Source of the DNA: an uncultured Eubacteriales bacterium
Lineage (GTDB): Bacteria; Bacillota; Clostridia; Peptostreptococcales; Anaerovoracaceae
Direction of reading: 5' to 3'
Length of the DNA: 64,000 bases
Assembly (NCBI GenBank): GCA_902763505.1
Contig: CACWSO010000017.1
Coordinates: 23,563 to 87,562 of the forward strand
Part shown: piece after piece, positions 47,085 through 57,586 of the stretch
Layout of the letters: each line of letters begins with the position of its first letter
Numbering within the stretch: position 1 is the stretch's first letter
The notes under the pieces: model-generated
Databases searched by the model: none
The model's input: only the letters and a program-made list of their open reading frames with translations
Told to the model about the DNA's origin: nothing
Translations under genes and position numbers: made by a program

Positions 47085-49427
47085 ATGTACGCATATGAAT
47101 GGGATAGTTCCACAGGCGGATACATATTAAAACCAATACCTTTGAAATTTTCAAAAGAACCTCGGCCAGTTTATTATAAGGAACTTGATATATTGGGCTT
47201 TGATAAGTATTGCACCTATGATAAAAATGATAGCTTTCCTTATATGTGGGCAGAAGCAAATAATTACTATTATCGTGGTAGGCTTGTGGCAAAGATAAAA
47301 GGAGGAACAATCTTCACCGCTCCTGAGATACAAATGATAGAGGAGCCTGAGCCAGAAGGATATGATTTAAGATTCGTTGATATTCCTGCAATGGTAGAGA
47401 AAAATAGCCCCATACTTAAGCAACTTGTTCAGGAGACTATTAAAAAAATATACAACACTTATATTGATTATCAAGGGAAAACGGATGTATTTTATGTTGC
47501 CTTTTCCGGCGGAAAAGATAGCGTTGTTGTACTCGATTTAGTCCAGCGTGCATTGCCTCACAACATGTTTAAGGTGCTTTTCGGCGACACAGATATGGAA
47601 TTCCCCACTACGATGGAGCTAGTTGAAAAAATAAAGACATACTGTGCCGAGCAGGAGATAGATTTTCATGTTGCAAAATCAAAGATGTCTGCGGAGGAAT
47701 CTTGGGACCTATTTGGACCTCCAGCAAGGAGAGTTCGATGGTGTTGCACTGTACATAAAACTGCGCCAGTAATAAACAAACTCAACGATCTGTACAATAA
47801 GGAATATATAAGGACCATGATGATAACTGGAGTGCGGGCAGATGAGAGTGCTAGTAGATCAGAGTATGATGAATTGAGTAAAGGAAAGAAAATTGCTGGC
47901 CAGTACAGTTACCATCCAATTCTTGAGTGGTCATCAGCAGAAATCTATTTATATATTTTTGCAAATGATTTACTCATGAATGAAGCATATAAATTCGGCT
48001 TTAATAGAGTGGGTTGTATAATGTGCCCGAATTCCTCTGAAAAGCATGAGTTCATGAAACGAAAAGTATTTGAAGATGAGGTTATAAAGTTTGCTAATAT
48101 AATTATTAGTAATAGTGCTAAAGATCTATCTGGAGATAACGCAAGGAGCTTTTTAGAAACTGGAGGGTGGAAAACTCGTCTAAGCGGACGCGAATTAAAG
48201 TTCAGCGAAGACGAGAGATTTTCTTACGAAGAAAAGAAGGGCCTATTTGAGTTCAAGGTCAGACAATTAAACATAGTCTGGAAAGAGTGGTACAAGACCA
48301 TTGGAGAGATAAATGAGGTCGATCCGGATACTTACCTACTAGAATATAATGGTATTATCAGAAGATGTACAATTTATCATAAAGACAAATATGACATTAT
48401 CAATATTGAAAACGAACACAGAACAAAAAATGCAATTGAATTTGTTTCGTTCTTTAGAAGTGTTTTAGCAAAATCTCAATACTGCGTTAACTGTGGAACA
48501 TGTGAGGCAGAATGCCCATATAGAAATATTAGTATGCAAGATGGACGAACTGTTATTTCAGGCGATTGTATTAGGTGCCATGAGTGTTTGAAAATGAAAT
48601 ATGGATGCATCTTATACAATTCAATTAAAGGGAGCAAAATTATGAAAAAACTAACAGGAATCAACAAGTATCTAAGTGTTGGCATTGACGCCAATTGGAT
48701 AGAGGCATATTCAAGAGACCACACGTTTGAACCCGGAAATAGAAAAACAGACGTAATGTTTGGTTTTATGTCTGATGCAGGTATTGTAAAAAAGAAAAAA
48801 CTAACACCTGTTGGTGATACGATTTTTGGATATGATTTAGACGCAGAGTTGCCTTGGGCATTAATGTTGTGCAATCTTGCGTATTCATCCCAATACGGAT
48901 GGTATATCAAAAACATTCCATTCTTCGAGTACGTTAATTTAGAATCTGTAACACTTCGTTTGCAGCAAGAAGACGTTACAGATAAAGCAATTAAAGAGTT
49001 TTGGAATGGATTTAAGGTCATTTTAGATACAACAAAACCACTTAACACTATCGGATTTGGAATACCAGAGATTGAAGAGAAAATCACAAAAACCGGTGAT
49101 ATAAAAAAGAAGATGATTTCAATTCAGCGCATTCCGTGGCCAAATCCAGATGAGAGAGTCATTCTTTATTCGCTATATAAGTTTGCAGAGGCGTGTGGTA
49201 ACTACAAACAATTTACACTTGATAGATTAATGGATTTATCTGTGGAAAGCAATGGAATAAGTCCAGTTCAAATCTTTGGGTTAGATAGAGATACAATGGA
49301 GAAAATACTTAACGGTTTAACGTTTGATTATCCGGATCTGATTGAAGCGAGATTTACTTTGGGTCTAGATAGCATTACATTAAAGAGTGAAAAAAGCGCA
49401 GAAGAAGTTTTGGCTGAGTTGTTCTAA
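47085..49427 (+). CDS. brxP: BrxP-like PAPS-reductase/DndC-type protein with ferredoxin and DUF4007-like parts
   Basis: A 780-residue protein. The PP-loop SGGKDS at 141-146 (ATP-binding, PAPS-reductase/DndC type) is followed by C220-C221 in VRWCCTVHK and C311-x2-C314 in GCIMCPNSSEKH, the 4Fe-4S pattern of DndC and APS reductases. A bacterial ferredoxin-like insert carries C467-x2-C470-x2-C473-x3-C477 and C495-x2-C498-x2-C501-x6-C508. The C-terminal 250 residues (LTPVGDTIFGYDLDAELPWAL) resemble DUF4007, found with phosphorothioation genes. In DndC this domain activates phosphate for sulfur insertion into the DNA backbone. It is the expected substitute for the PglX methylase in BREX type 4. Confidence 0.8.
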   Translation: MYAYEWDSSTGGYILKPIPLKFSKEPRPVYYKELDILGFDKYCTYDKNDSFPYMWAEANNYYYRGRLVAKIKGGTIFTAPEIQMIEEPEPEGYDLRFVDIPAMVEKNSPILKQLVQETIKKIYNTYIDYQGKTDVFYVAFSGGKDSVVVLDLVQRALPHNMFKVLFGDTDMEFPTTMELVEKIKTYCAEQEIDFHVAKSKMSAEESWDLFGPPARRVRWCCTVHKTAPVINKLNDLYNKEYIRTMMITGVRADESASRSEYDELSKGKKIAGQYSYHPILEWSSAEIYLYIFANDLLMNEAYKFGFNRVGCIMCPNSSEKHEFMKRKVFEDEVIKFANIIISNSAKDLSGDNARSFLETGGWKTRLSGRELKFSEDERFSYEEKKGLFEFKVRQLNIVWKEWYKTIGEINEVDPDTYLLEYNGIIRRCTIYHKDKYDIINIENEHRTKNAIEFVSFFRSVLAKSQYCVNCGTCEAECPYRNISMQDGRTVISGDCIRCHECLKMKYGCILYNSIKGSKIMKKLTGINKYLSVGIDANWIEAYSRDHTFEPGNRKTDVMFGFMSDAGIVKKKKLTPVGDTIFGYDLDAELPWALMLCNLAYSSQYGWYIKNIPFFEYVNLESVTLRLQQEDVTDKAIKEFWNGFKVILDTTKPLNTIGFGIPEIEEKITKTGDIKKKMISIQRIPWPNPDERVILYSLYKFAEACGNYKQFTLDRLMDLSVESNGISPVQIFGLDRDTMEKILNGLTFDYPDLIEARFTLGLDSITLKSEKSAEEVLAELF

Positions 49428-49438
49428 GGAGGAAAAAG

Positions 49439-52400
49439 ATGAGTTATAGAGAATATTTCGACATCGATCCAGAATACTTTCCGCAAGTGGACAAACAAAT
49501 AATTGACGAACAACCGGATCTTTGGAAGAAGTTTTATCCACATCCGTCATTTATCCAACTGCTTAAGGCGATGGTGGATGTGTTGGAGCGCAAACAAAAG
49601 CTTTCTGTTTGGGTTGATGGTGCTTACGGCACGGGCAAGTCTCATGCTGTTTTTACGCTTAAGAAGTTAATCGATGCAACAGAAGAAGATACAAAGGCAT
49701 ACTTTGATAGATATGAACTGGATGATTTCCTCTGTAAAAAACTGATTGCTCAAAAGAACGAAGGTAAGATCCTTGTTTGCCATCGTTATGGATCATCAGA
49801 CATTCAGAGTGATACAGATTTAATTATTGCGATACAGGAAGGCATAGAGAAAGCACTTGAAGAGGCTGGAATAGATAACACTGCGAATACATCCTTAAAA
49901 AATTCACTTATTAGATTCTTTGAAGATGAAGAGAACAGACAGAGCTTTGATGTTTATGCCAATGGAAAGTATAAGACTGTCCTTGGTGGAGATACAGCAG
50001 TTGATATTCTTAATAAGTTAAATGAATATGAAGAAGAAGCACTTCGCGCCCTTATCACAAAGATATTTAAGGTTCCAGTTGTAAAGGGTGGTTTTTCCAT
50101 GAACACAAGTGAATTATGTGACTGGATACGTGAAGTAATTGAGAAAAATAATCTCAAGGAATTGGTGTTCATTTGGGATGAGTTCTCAGAGTACTTTGAG
50201 AACAATATGCATCATTTAACTGGTTTTCAGCAAATTGCTGAATTAGCTGCAACAGCTCCGTTTTGCTTGATGATTGTGACACATAAAGCAGAGGGATATT
50301 TTTCAGACGGCGATCCCGATAAAAGAAAGATACTTGATAGATTTGTCTCCCCAATACATATTTCTCTGCCCGAAAATATCGCCTTTGAGCTTATGGCTCA
50401 GGCAATGAAGATAACTGATGACATTGACAAAGCAGCCAAATGGGAAAAACACAAAGCAAGTTTGGATCATCGTACAATGCAAAGTCGAACAGCTGTAAAA
50501 AATAAGATTAATTTGAGTGATAGGGATTTAAGCAGTGTTTTGCCGATTCATCCTTATGCGGCATTGATTCTGCAACACATTTCCATATATTACACATCCA
50601 CGGCTCGTAGCATGTTTAACTTTATCAAAAACGATGAAGGCGATGAGGTGAAAGCATTTCAATGGTTTATAGATAATTATGATTTCAGTTCTCAGAATCC
50701 ATTTGTAACTATTGATATGTTGTGGAATTTTTTCTATGAAACCGGAAGTCAGAAACTTGCAGATGGAATCAGGGAAGTATTGAGTTGCTATACACCAAAA
50801 CTCGACAAAGATCTTTTAACTGATGAAAAACGAGTAATGAAAGTTGTTCTGTTGCTTCAAGCCATTTCAGAAAGAATGACTGGCAATCGAGATATGTTCT
50901 TGCCAAATAATAAGAATTTGACTTTGGCTTTTGAAGGAACAGATCTTGAATTTACTGCACCGAAAATAGCAAACAAATTGTTAAATGACCATATATTAAC
51001 ACGGACACCATTAACAGGTGATGTTTTCTCTTATTGTTGTAAAAACTCAGGGCCTATTGTGGACATTACTCAATTCCTTCCACATGCAAAGGCCAAGTCT
51101 ACTAAAGACATGTCTTTCATGGCAGGCAGCGGCTTACGAAGCACAATAGAACTAGTAGGTGCCTTAAAGTTGCGTTATTCGCTTGCATATGCAACTGTTA
51201 CGGACTTCGATAGTGAAATAAAAAAGGCAAACAATCCTAGTACAAACAGCAACAAGTTATATGCTGTTTGTACCATTGGGAGGAATTCATCGGAAGGTGG
51301 TGCGATAAAGAAGAAAATTGAGAACTTCTTTGTCAACAATCCGGACTCTAATGCTATTGTAATTGACAGTTCATCATGCAACCTTAGCGATAATGAATAT
51401 GACAATTTTATTGAGAATTATGCGATGTCGTTGGCGATTGGAAGTAGCGATCTAGACCAACGAAAGACGTATGAGAGCTATGCCATTGAAGTGCTTTCTA
51501 ATTGGGCAAAACGAATAAAGGACGGCGCGTTTTATGTGCACTCCAGATATACGCCCAATGGGGAACGTGTAGCGAATATGCAAGACCTCTTTATTAAAAT
51601 GATGGAGATTAATAAGTATCATTATCCCCAGTGCCTTGAAGGGGCTTATCCAAACGTCTTAAATACGATGTATGATGCCAACTCTCTTGGAGCAGGGGCG
51701 ACATGTGGTATCAATGAGGAGACGAAAGGAACATACCGTTCTGCAAACGAAGCAACAAAGCTTGAAAACGCATTAAAAGGAGCCTGGAAGACTCCGGATT
51801 ATTGGAAGTCGGCGCATATTTATATCGCAACCTTAAAAAAGAATGTAGATGAGTTTATTGAAACAGCATTTTCTAAAGGCGACAGAGTATCCATCGGATC
51901 TATATATGAAATGTTAAAAGCAGAGCCTTATGGATTTATGCCTTGTAACCTTACCGCTTTTATCCTTGGATTCATCTTAAAAGAATATGCCAACAGTATC
52001 TATTCCTATAGTGACAATCTTACTACAGTTCCTTTAGATACTGACAAGCTTGCCGGTATGATTTCCGAAATCATTAAGCAAGACAATACTCCGGATAGGC
52101 GTTATAAGGACAAGTTCATTGTCACACTTACAGAAGAAGAAAGGGCATTCAATAAAGCAACTTCTGTAGCATTCGATATTCCGGAAATGTATTGCGTTTC
52201 AATTACCGAAACTCGGGCAAGAATACGAGAGCAAATGAAAGGTTTTTCTTTCCCAATTTGGGTAATTAAGTATGTACTTGATGACTATTCGTTTAAATCC
52301 AGCAAGGATGTTGTATCCAAGTTGATTGACAACTATTGCGGAATAGCTAATAACAAGAACCTTGACGGTGACAAATCAGACAGTGATATTGCACTTGCAA

Positions 52401-53623
52401 TAGGGAGATTATGCCTTGAGAATATCGATGCAGCAGAGGACTTAAAGTCCCTCATGACAAAGGATAATTGTAAGAGTGGGATGCTTGAATACCTTAAGGT
52501 TTATGAGGGAGGAAAGATGCCATCGATTGCAGCAAAAATCAACGATGGGGGTCAATATATCAACCAGCTGCAATACAAATTCAATTCAGACGCTGCAAAT
52601 TGGGTTTGGAATACCGATACCGTCAATGCCAAAATTGACGAACTGATTTGTGAATATGAAATAGTTGAAACCAGCAACAAAATCCTTGCAAAAAATACTA
52701 CCTATGTGGATACAATTCGTGCCTGGATAGACAAAATTGGACAGGTACGACTGGCATACTCTGTAATAAAAAATGATTTAGGAGATGATAAGCCTTTCTT
52801 TGAAATGCTCTACACTCTATATAAACAGAGGAGTTTACTTGATTCACAAAAGAGCGTATTTCTTAATTTGCTTCGAGATAGCATTGATAGCTTTAAGCGT
52901 TTTATGAGTAATCAGAGTGATCTCTTAATGAAGTCGTGCAGTTCTTATTTGGATGATCTTAATGAGGAAGATGTTAGATACATACTGGATGACGATACCT
53001 ATGGTTTTGTCAACTCGTATCTGACAGAATCTGATAAATATACGGAAAAAGTGCAAAAGGCCGTCGAGGCTTATAAAAACGCACAAAAATTTACTCAACT
53101 TAGAGCACATTGGACAGAACTGACCGGTACGGACTCTCCATATGGATGGTCTAATAAGTATAGCATGCCAATTCTTGCATTGGTCCCAAGTGATGAGATG
53201 ATTACAGCAAGAAAAGCGTTTGGAATTATTAATTCAAAAACAAAAGATGAGGATTCAATTGCAATGGCAGAAGACTACATCAGTAAAATGTCTTATGTAT
53301 CAAAATTAAACAATAAGGATGATCGGGATAAGGCGTTTAAGGACTCTTTCCTTGCCAACTACTCAGTGTTGTTTGAAGACGTTGATAAATTAAAGGCAAA
53401 ATTGAGGAGTAATATTTCCGAAAATCCATACTATTGGTTGGGAAGTAAAGAAGTAACTGCGTTGATTAAAGAGATGGCAGATGTTTGTTATAAAGAAAGC
53501 GGTTTTGAGGAAGTTAAAAAGGCAATCGATGAGATGACAGCAGATCAAGTTAAAGAGTATTTGATTGAGCTTATCAAAGATAACACCTTAGTAGGTGTAG
53601 AAATCATGAAGGGGAACAAATAG
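49439..53623 (+). CDS. brxC: BrxC/PglY-like large P-loop ATPase
   Basis: A 1394-residue protein. Walker A GAYGTGKS is at 61-68 and Walker B VFIWDEFSE at about 243-251, with the sensor-like ATAPFCLMIVTHKAEGYF after it. The remaining 1100 residues are a long helical region typical of BrxC/PglY proteins. BrxC is an ATPase of unknown mechanism needed for BREX defence and modification. It is in operon with the PAPS-reductase gene (11-base gap, GGAGGAAAAAG) and the PglZ gene. Confidence 0.82.
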   Translation: MSYREYFDIDPEYFPQVDKQIIDEQPDLWKKFYPHPSFIQLLKAMVDVLERKQKLSVWVDGAYGTGKSHAVFTLKKLIDATEEDTKAYFDRYELDDFLCKKLIAQKNEGKILVCHRYGSSDIQSDTDLIIAIQEGIEKALEEAGIDNTANTSLKNSLIRFFEDEENRQSFDVYANGKYKTVLGGDTAVDILNKLNEYEEEALRALITKIFKVPVVKGGFSMNTSELCDWIREVIEKNNLKELVFIWDEFSEYFENNMHHLTGFQQIAELAATAPFCLMIVTHKAEGYFSDGDPDKRKILDRFVSPIHISLPENIAFELMAQAMKITDDIDKAAKWEKHKASLDHRTMQSRTAVKNKINLSDRDLSSVLPIHPYAALILQHISIYYTSTARSMFNFIKNDEGDEVKAFQWFIDNYDFSSQNPFVTIDMLWNFFYETGSQKLADGIREVLSCYTPKLDKDLLTDEKRVMKVVLLLQAISERMTGNRDMFLPNNKNLTLAFEGTDLEFTAPKIANKLLNDHILTRTPLTGDVFSYCCKNSGPIVDITQFLPHAKAKSTKDMSFMAGSGLRSTIELVGALKLRYSLAYATVTDFDSEIKKANNPSTNSNKLYAVCTIGRNSSEGGAIKKKIENFFVNNPDSNAIVIDSSSCNLSDNEYDNFIENYAMSLAIGSSDLDQRKTYESYAIEVLSNWAKRIKDGAFYVHSRYTPNGERVANMQDLFIKMMEINKYHYPQCLEGAYPNVLNTMYDANSLGAGATCGINEETKGTYRSANEATKLENALKGAWKTPDYWKSAHIYIATLKKNVDEFIETAFSKGDRVSIGSIYEMLKAEPYGFMPCNLTAFILGFILKEYANSIYSYSDNLTTVPLDTDKLAGMISEIIKQDNTPDRRYKDKFIVTLTEEERAFNKATSVAFDIPEMYCVSITETRARIREQMKGFSFPIWVIKYVLDDYSFKSSKDVVSKLIDNYCGIANNKNLDGDKSDSDIALAIGRLCLENIDAAEDLKSLMTKDNCKSGMLEYLKVYEGGKMPSIAAKINDGGQYINQLQYKFNSDAANWVWNTDTVNAKIDELICEYEIVETSNKILAKNTTYVDTIRAWIDKIGQVRLAYSVIKNDLGDDKPFFEMLYTLYKQRSLLDSQKSVFLNLLRDSIDSFKRFMSNQSDLLMKSCSSYLDDLNEEDVRYILDDDTYGFVNSYLTESDKYTEKVQKAVEAYKNAQKFTQLRAHWTELTGTDSPYGWSNKYSMPILALVPSDEMITARKAFGIINSKTKDEDSIAMAEDYISKMSYVSKLNNKDDRDKAFKDSFLANYSVLFEDVDKLKAKLRSNISENPYYWLGSKEVTALIKEMADVCYKESGFEEVKKAIDEMTADQVKEYLIELIKDNTLVGVEIMKGNK

Positions 53624-53638
53624 TTCGGAGGTCATTAT

Positions 53639-55924
53639 ATGAATCTGAATGAGGCGAAGAATAGAGTACAAAGCTATTTGAAATCAACGAAAACCTGGCC
53701 ATTAATTGTAGATGTTCAAACAAAGACAGATTTACATGATATTATTGATTTCTTTAATATCGGAGACAATCAGTTTCCCATTACAGAAAAATTCTGTAGC
53801 CAAGATGGTCTTTTGAAAATGGACGAACTTTATGCCGCTATTTCAAACAACGTTGGTAACACTTTCATTTCAGGCATTACAGGTTTTATAAAACTGCTGG
53901 GTGAAATTGAAACAAAAAAGGCCTTAAAGACAATGGTTACAACTACCATTTCAGGGCATGTAGTAATCTGTACATATCAGTGTAAAAACTATCTTAAGTT
54001 TTCAGATCCAAGAATCACCGAAAGTGGAAGGGTTGTTATAGTTGATGGTTCTCCAGATAACATAACAGAAATCTGTCTTATTTCACCAGTGCTGTCAAAT
54101 GCTTTTCCAGGAGCATATCAAGGGATACAGAAGATTGGAGATGTGATAGAGAATTGTACAAATGATACTGCGTATATTGCAACTACAGTTGATACAAGTG
54201 TTTTCTCAGAATCTGTATATCATATTTCACAATTAAATAATGGCTATGATATTTTACGTGACAAAGATCCTAGAACAAGTATTGTCCCTCAAAGCTTCGG
54301 AAATGATTCTCAGTGGAACTATGTACTGCAACATATGGGAAGTAAAGGAGATTGGAACTCTGTAATTGTTGAACACTTTGGTTCAGAGAACAATCTTGCG
54401 CAAGCTATTGCTGCCTATCCTTTATTTGATAAGCGGAAACAATGGTTATACTATATTGCGCTCTCTATCTGTGGTGTAAGTGATAACGAGTATCTTCAAT
54501 TAGCCGTAAATAATGCAGCAAATTCTGATGAGTTTGTTAAATCACTCTATCGTACAATTCTTGCGGTTGACAAAACAGATGAAAAATTCTCTATGTTGTA
54601 CAAACAACGCAAAGAGATTGTTCGCCATTTTAATAGTTTTCTCCTGGAAGTGGTGGATTATTGTAAAGTCCTTTCGATTAAAGGAGAAGATTCAATTTAT
54701 TATTTGACTGATTTGACGCAGCCTGAAAAAGAGAAGGTGATAAAATGGCTTGACATTTATGGCGAACATTATTCGGCGGAAAAGATTGTTTCTATCCTTA
54801 GTACCGTTTACCCAGACTTGGCATGTTATCTCACAAGTTTTCGTTTCAAGAATGAACTGTTAGATCACTATTTTGAAACATATAAATATCAGAAAGTTAT
54901 TAATCGTATATTGCCTTCTTTTGAGGCAATTGTTGACGAACAATCTACAAGGATGGATTTCGTTTCTTTGTTGAAACCTAGAACATCAATTGTTGATAAG
55001 CTTGATGTCTTAAACGCCCGGGCATTTTTCTTTGATGCTCTTGGTGTGGAGTATCTTGGATATATTCAAGCAAAATGTAATGAGTACGGATTATCTGCAA
55101 ACATTTCATATGCAAGGTGTGAACTACCATCCATTACCTCATTTAACAAAGAGTTTGTTGAAACTCTGAACAAAAGGGGATGTATGGTTTCAGATATTAA
55201 GGACCTAGATGAAGTAAAGCATCACGGAGAAGATAACTTTGACTATGAGAAGGAAAAAACACCAATTTACCTAATCAGAGAACTAGAAATAATAGATGAA
55301 TTGCTAAATAAAATTAGAGCCAGTGTATTCGGTGGTCAGTATGATAAAGCAATTATTATTTCAGATCATGGCGCCAGTAGACTTGCAGTTCTTCATGGAA
55401 CCGAGAATATTTGGAGCATGGCTACCAGTGGCAAACACTCGGGAAGATGTTGCAAAGTTAGTGAGATTGACAGTAAACCAGATTTCGCAATTGAAGAGTC
55501 TGAGTATTGGATACTAGCGAATTATGATAGGTTCAAGGGCGGAAGAAAAGCCAATGTTGAAGTGCATGGAGGCGCTTCATTAGAGGAAGTAGCAGTACCG
55601 ATTATTGAAATAACACAAAAACAGACCAATATAGAAGCGTTCATAACTGATGACTCGAAGATTATAACACTTGGTGCAAAAGAGCATGCAGTTATTAGAA
55701 TATATGTTGGGATCAAGAGTAATAACATCTTGATCAGGATTAATAACCACTATTATGACGCAGATATGACAAACGATTCTTATGTCTATACTGTTGATCT
55801 ACCAGACTATTCGAAGAAGGGTATATATTCGTTCGATATTATTAACGGATGTGATGTAATCGCTGTTGGACAACAATTTGAAATAAAGAAAAAGGGTATA
55901 TCCGAAGTTGATTTGTTCGGATAA
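53639..55924 (+). CDS. pglZ: PglZ-domain protein (BREX)
   Basis: A 761-residue protein of the alkaline-phosphatase superfamily fold. The PglZ metal-binding motif is IISDHGASRLAVLHG with Asp576-His577; YDKAIIISDHG precedes it and ILANYDRFKGGRKANVEVHG and GASLEEVAVPIIEI, the usual end of PglZ domains, follow. The N-terminal 500 residues are family-typical but poorly conserved. PglZ is the hallmark of every BREX type. Confidence 0.88.
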   Translation: MNLNEAKNRVQSYLKSTKTWPLIVDVQTKTDLHDIIDFFNIGDNQFPITEKFCSQDGLLKMDELYAAISNNVGNTFISGITGFIKLLGEIETKKALKTMVTTTISGHVVICTYQCKNYLKFSDPRITESGRVVIVDGSPDNITEICLISPVLSNAFPGAYQGIQKIGDVIENCTNDTAYIATTVDTSVFSESVYHISQLNNGYDILRDKDPRTSIVPQSFGNDSQWNYVLQHMGSKGDWNSVIVEHFGSENNLAQAIAAYPLFDKRKQWLYYIALSICGVSDNEYLQLAVNNAANSDEFVKSLYRTILAVDKTDEKFSMLYKQRKEIVRHFNSFLLEVVDYCKVLSIKGEDSIYYLTDLTQPEKEKVIKWLDIYGEHYSAEKIVSILSTVYPDLACYLTSFRFKNELLDHYFETYKYQKVINRILPSFEAIVDEQSTRMDFVSLLKPRTSIVDKLDVLNARAFFFDALGVEYLGYIQAKCNEYGLSANISYARCELPSITSFNKEFVETLNKRGCMVSDIKDLDEVKHHGEDNFDYEKEKTPIYLIRELEIIDELLNKIRASVFGGQYDKAIIISDHGASRLAVLHGTENIWSMATSGKHSGRCCKVSEIDSKPDFAIEESEYWILANYDRFKGGRKANVEVHGGASLEEVAVPIIEITQKQTNIEAFITDDSKIITLGAKEHAVIRIYVGIKSNNILIRINNHYYDADMTNDSYVYTVDLPDYSKKGIYSFDIINGCDVIAVGQQFEIKKKGISEVDLFG

Positions 55925-55940
55925 AAGAGGAGGAAAGGAA

Positions 55941-57377
55941 ATGACCGAAAAACTAAGAGAATATTTTGATGAGATGGTTGTATATAAGGACCTGAAAAAC
56001 AATAACTATTTTTCATCCTTAGGTCTACCAGCTTTCCTAAGAGACTATCTCCTTAAGAGCTTTTGTGATGATTATGGGAATTTTGATATGGAAGAAGTAT
56101 CAGAATTCGTAAAGAAGTTCATCCCAAAGAAAGAAGATTGGATGAGCATTAAGAATAGAATCGTTTATGAGAATGAGAATGTTCAGATACTAACGAAGAT
56201 TTCTGTTGACATCAATATTAAAACAGGAGAAATTTCTTTTGCAATTCCAAATTTTGGAGTAACAGAGAAAGAAACCATGATTGAACCTGGAATTTGGGAA
56301 TTGTACAAAGATGAATTAACAAGTGGTGGTGAAACTTGGGGCATTATTAAGCTAGGATATCGTCCACCAGATGATTCTGTAAAGCCCAAAATTCCTGGTA
56401 AGATAAAGTTAAATGCGTTTAAGAATTTCTGCCCGTATGAAGTCGACCTTGATTATTATAAGGAGATGAGGTCCTACTTCACTATTGAGGAATGGATAGA
56501 CGTTTTGTTAGGTGCAATTGATTATAACGCAGCTGGTTACGAGACAAAGCTGCAGAAACTCTCGATGCTGACCAGGCTTCTACCATTTGTAGAAAAAAGA
56601 GTTAATATCATTGAGCTAGCACCTAAAGGAACTGGTAAAAGCTATGTCTTTGGGCATGTTAGTAAATATGGTCTTCTTACAGACGGTGGAAAAGTCACCC
56701 GTTCAAAAATGTTTTATGATGCAAACAGAAGAAAGCCAGGATATATCTGCGGGCCGGATTTTCTTGCAATAGATGAAGTAAAGCTTGTTGACTTTGGCGA
56801 TGAAAATGAAATGCGTTCAATTCTTCAAGGTTATTTAGAATACGGTACATTTAATGCCAATGGTTATAACGGAGAATCTGATGCAGGTGTTGTTTTCTTA
56901 GGCAATATCAAAGAAGAGAACATGAATGAATATGAATATATGCTTGGTGAATTGCCAACGCTATTTCAAGAGACAGCGCTTCTAGATCGAATTCATGGGT
57001 TTGTTAAGGGATGGGATATTCCAAGAATGAATGATAGCTTAAAGATTACAGGCTGGGCGTTGAATTCAGAGTATTTCTGTTCTATTCTTCATGAGTTGAG
57101 AAATGATTTGAGTTATCGTGCCATCATTGAAAAAATGGTTAAAGTTCCTGAACAAGCAGATACTCGCGACACGGAAGCAATTAAGAGAATCGCAACAGCC
57201 TATTTGAAACTATTGTTCCCTAATGTTAGGAATGAACATGATGTTGATGTAATACAATTTCGTGATTATTGTCTCTCGCCCGCAATGAAAATGCGAAGAA
57301 TCATTAAAATGCAACAAGGAATGGTTGATATTGAATATAAAGGGAAAGATATTCCACTATTAACAGTGGAGGGCTGA
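55941..57377 (+). CDS. brxL: BrxL-like AAA+ protein, short form
   Basis: A 478-residue protein. ATG 55941 follows GGAGGAAAGG. The N-terminal domain is of BrxL type (EYFDEMVVYKDLKNNNYFSSLGLPAFLRDYL). The AAA+ core has Walker A APKGTGKS (227-234), the conserved KVTRSKMFYDANRR, Walker B DFLAIDEV (273-280) and GVVFLGNI. It ends shortly after the AAA+ lid, so the Lon-protease-like C-terminal domain of the roughly 680-residue BrxL of type 1 systems is absent. BrxL forms DNA-encircling rings and takes part in phage restriction. Confidence 0.85.
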   Translation: MTEKLREYFDEMVVYKDLKNNNYFSSLGLPAFLRDYLLKSFCDDYGNFDMEEVSEFVKKFIPKKEDWMSIKNRIVYENENVQILTKISVDINIKTGEISFAIPNFGVTEKETMIEPGIWELYKDELTSGGETWGIIKLGYRPPDDSVKPKIPGKIKLNAFKNFCPYEVDLDYYKEMRSYFTIEEWIDVLLGAIDYNAAGYETKLQKLSMLTRLLPFVEKRVNIIELAPKGTGKSYVFGHVSKYGLLTDGGKVTRSKMFYDANRRKPGYICGPDFLAIDEVKLVDFGDENEMRSILQGYLEYGTFNANGYNGESDAGVVFLGNIKEENMNEYEYMLGELPTLFQETALLDRIHGFVKGWDIPRMNDSLKITGWALNSEYFCSILHELRNDLSYRAIIEKMVKVPEQADTRDTEAIKRIATAYLKLLFPNVRNEHDVDVIQFRDYCLSPAMKMRRIIKMQQGMVDIEYKGKDIPLLTVEG

Positions 57378-57378
57378 T

Positions 57379-57576
57379 ATGGAAAAAGAGTGTGTGGCCT
57401 GTGGGAAAAAACCATTAAGTAAAGATACAATAGGTATCAACAAAAAAATGCTTGGCAAAGGTATTGCTAATTTCTATTGCATGAATTGCTTAGCGGATTA
57501 CCTGGGATGTACTGTTGATGATTTGTTAGACAAAATAGAAGAGTTTAAGGCAGAAGGGTGTTCTCTCTTTCAGTGA
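57379..57576 (+). CDS. small Cys protein of the defence operon (65 aa)
   Basis: ATG one base after the brxL stop, with GGAGGG upstream. Two CxxC-type pairs, KECVACGKK near the start and YCMNCLADYLGC in the middle, suggest a zinc or Fe-S knuckle or a sulfur carrier, followed by a helix (VDDLLDKIEEFKAEG) and a last Cys in GCSLFQ. It lies between BrxL and the cysteine desulfurase, so it may relay sulfur between the desulfurase and the BrxP-like protein; this is inferred from position and cysteines only. Confidence 0.6.
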   Translation: MEKECVACGKKPLSKDTIGINKKMLGKGIANFYCMNCLADYLGCTVDDLLDKIEEFKAEGCSLFQ

Positions 57577-57586
57577 GGAAAGTATT

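Noticed and set aside
47085-49427. PAPS-reductase protein as a sulfate assimilation enzyme
   Set aside because: The 780-residue length, ferredoxin-type cysteines, the DUF4007-like end and PglZ/BrxL neighbours do not fit CysH.
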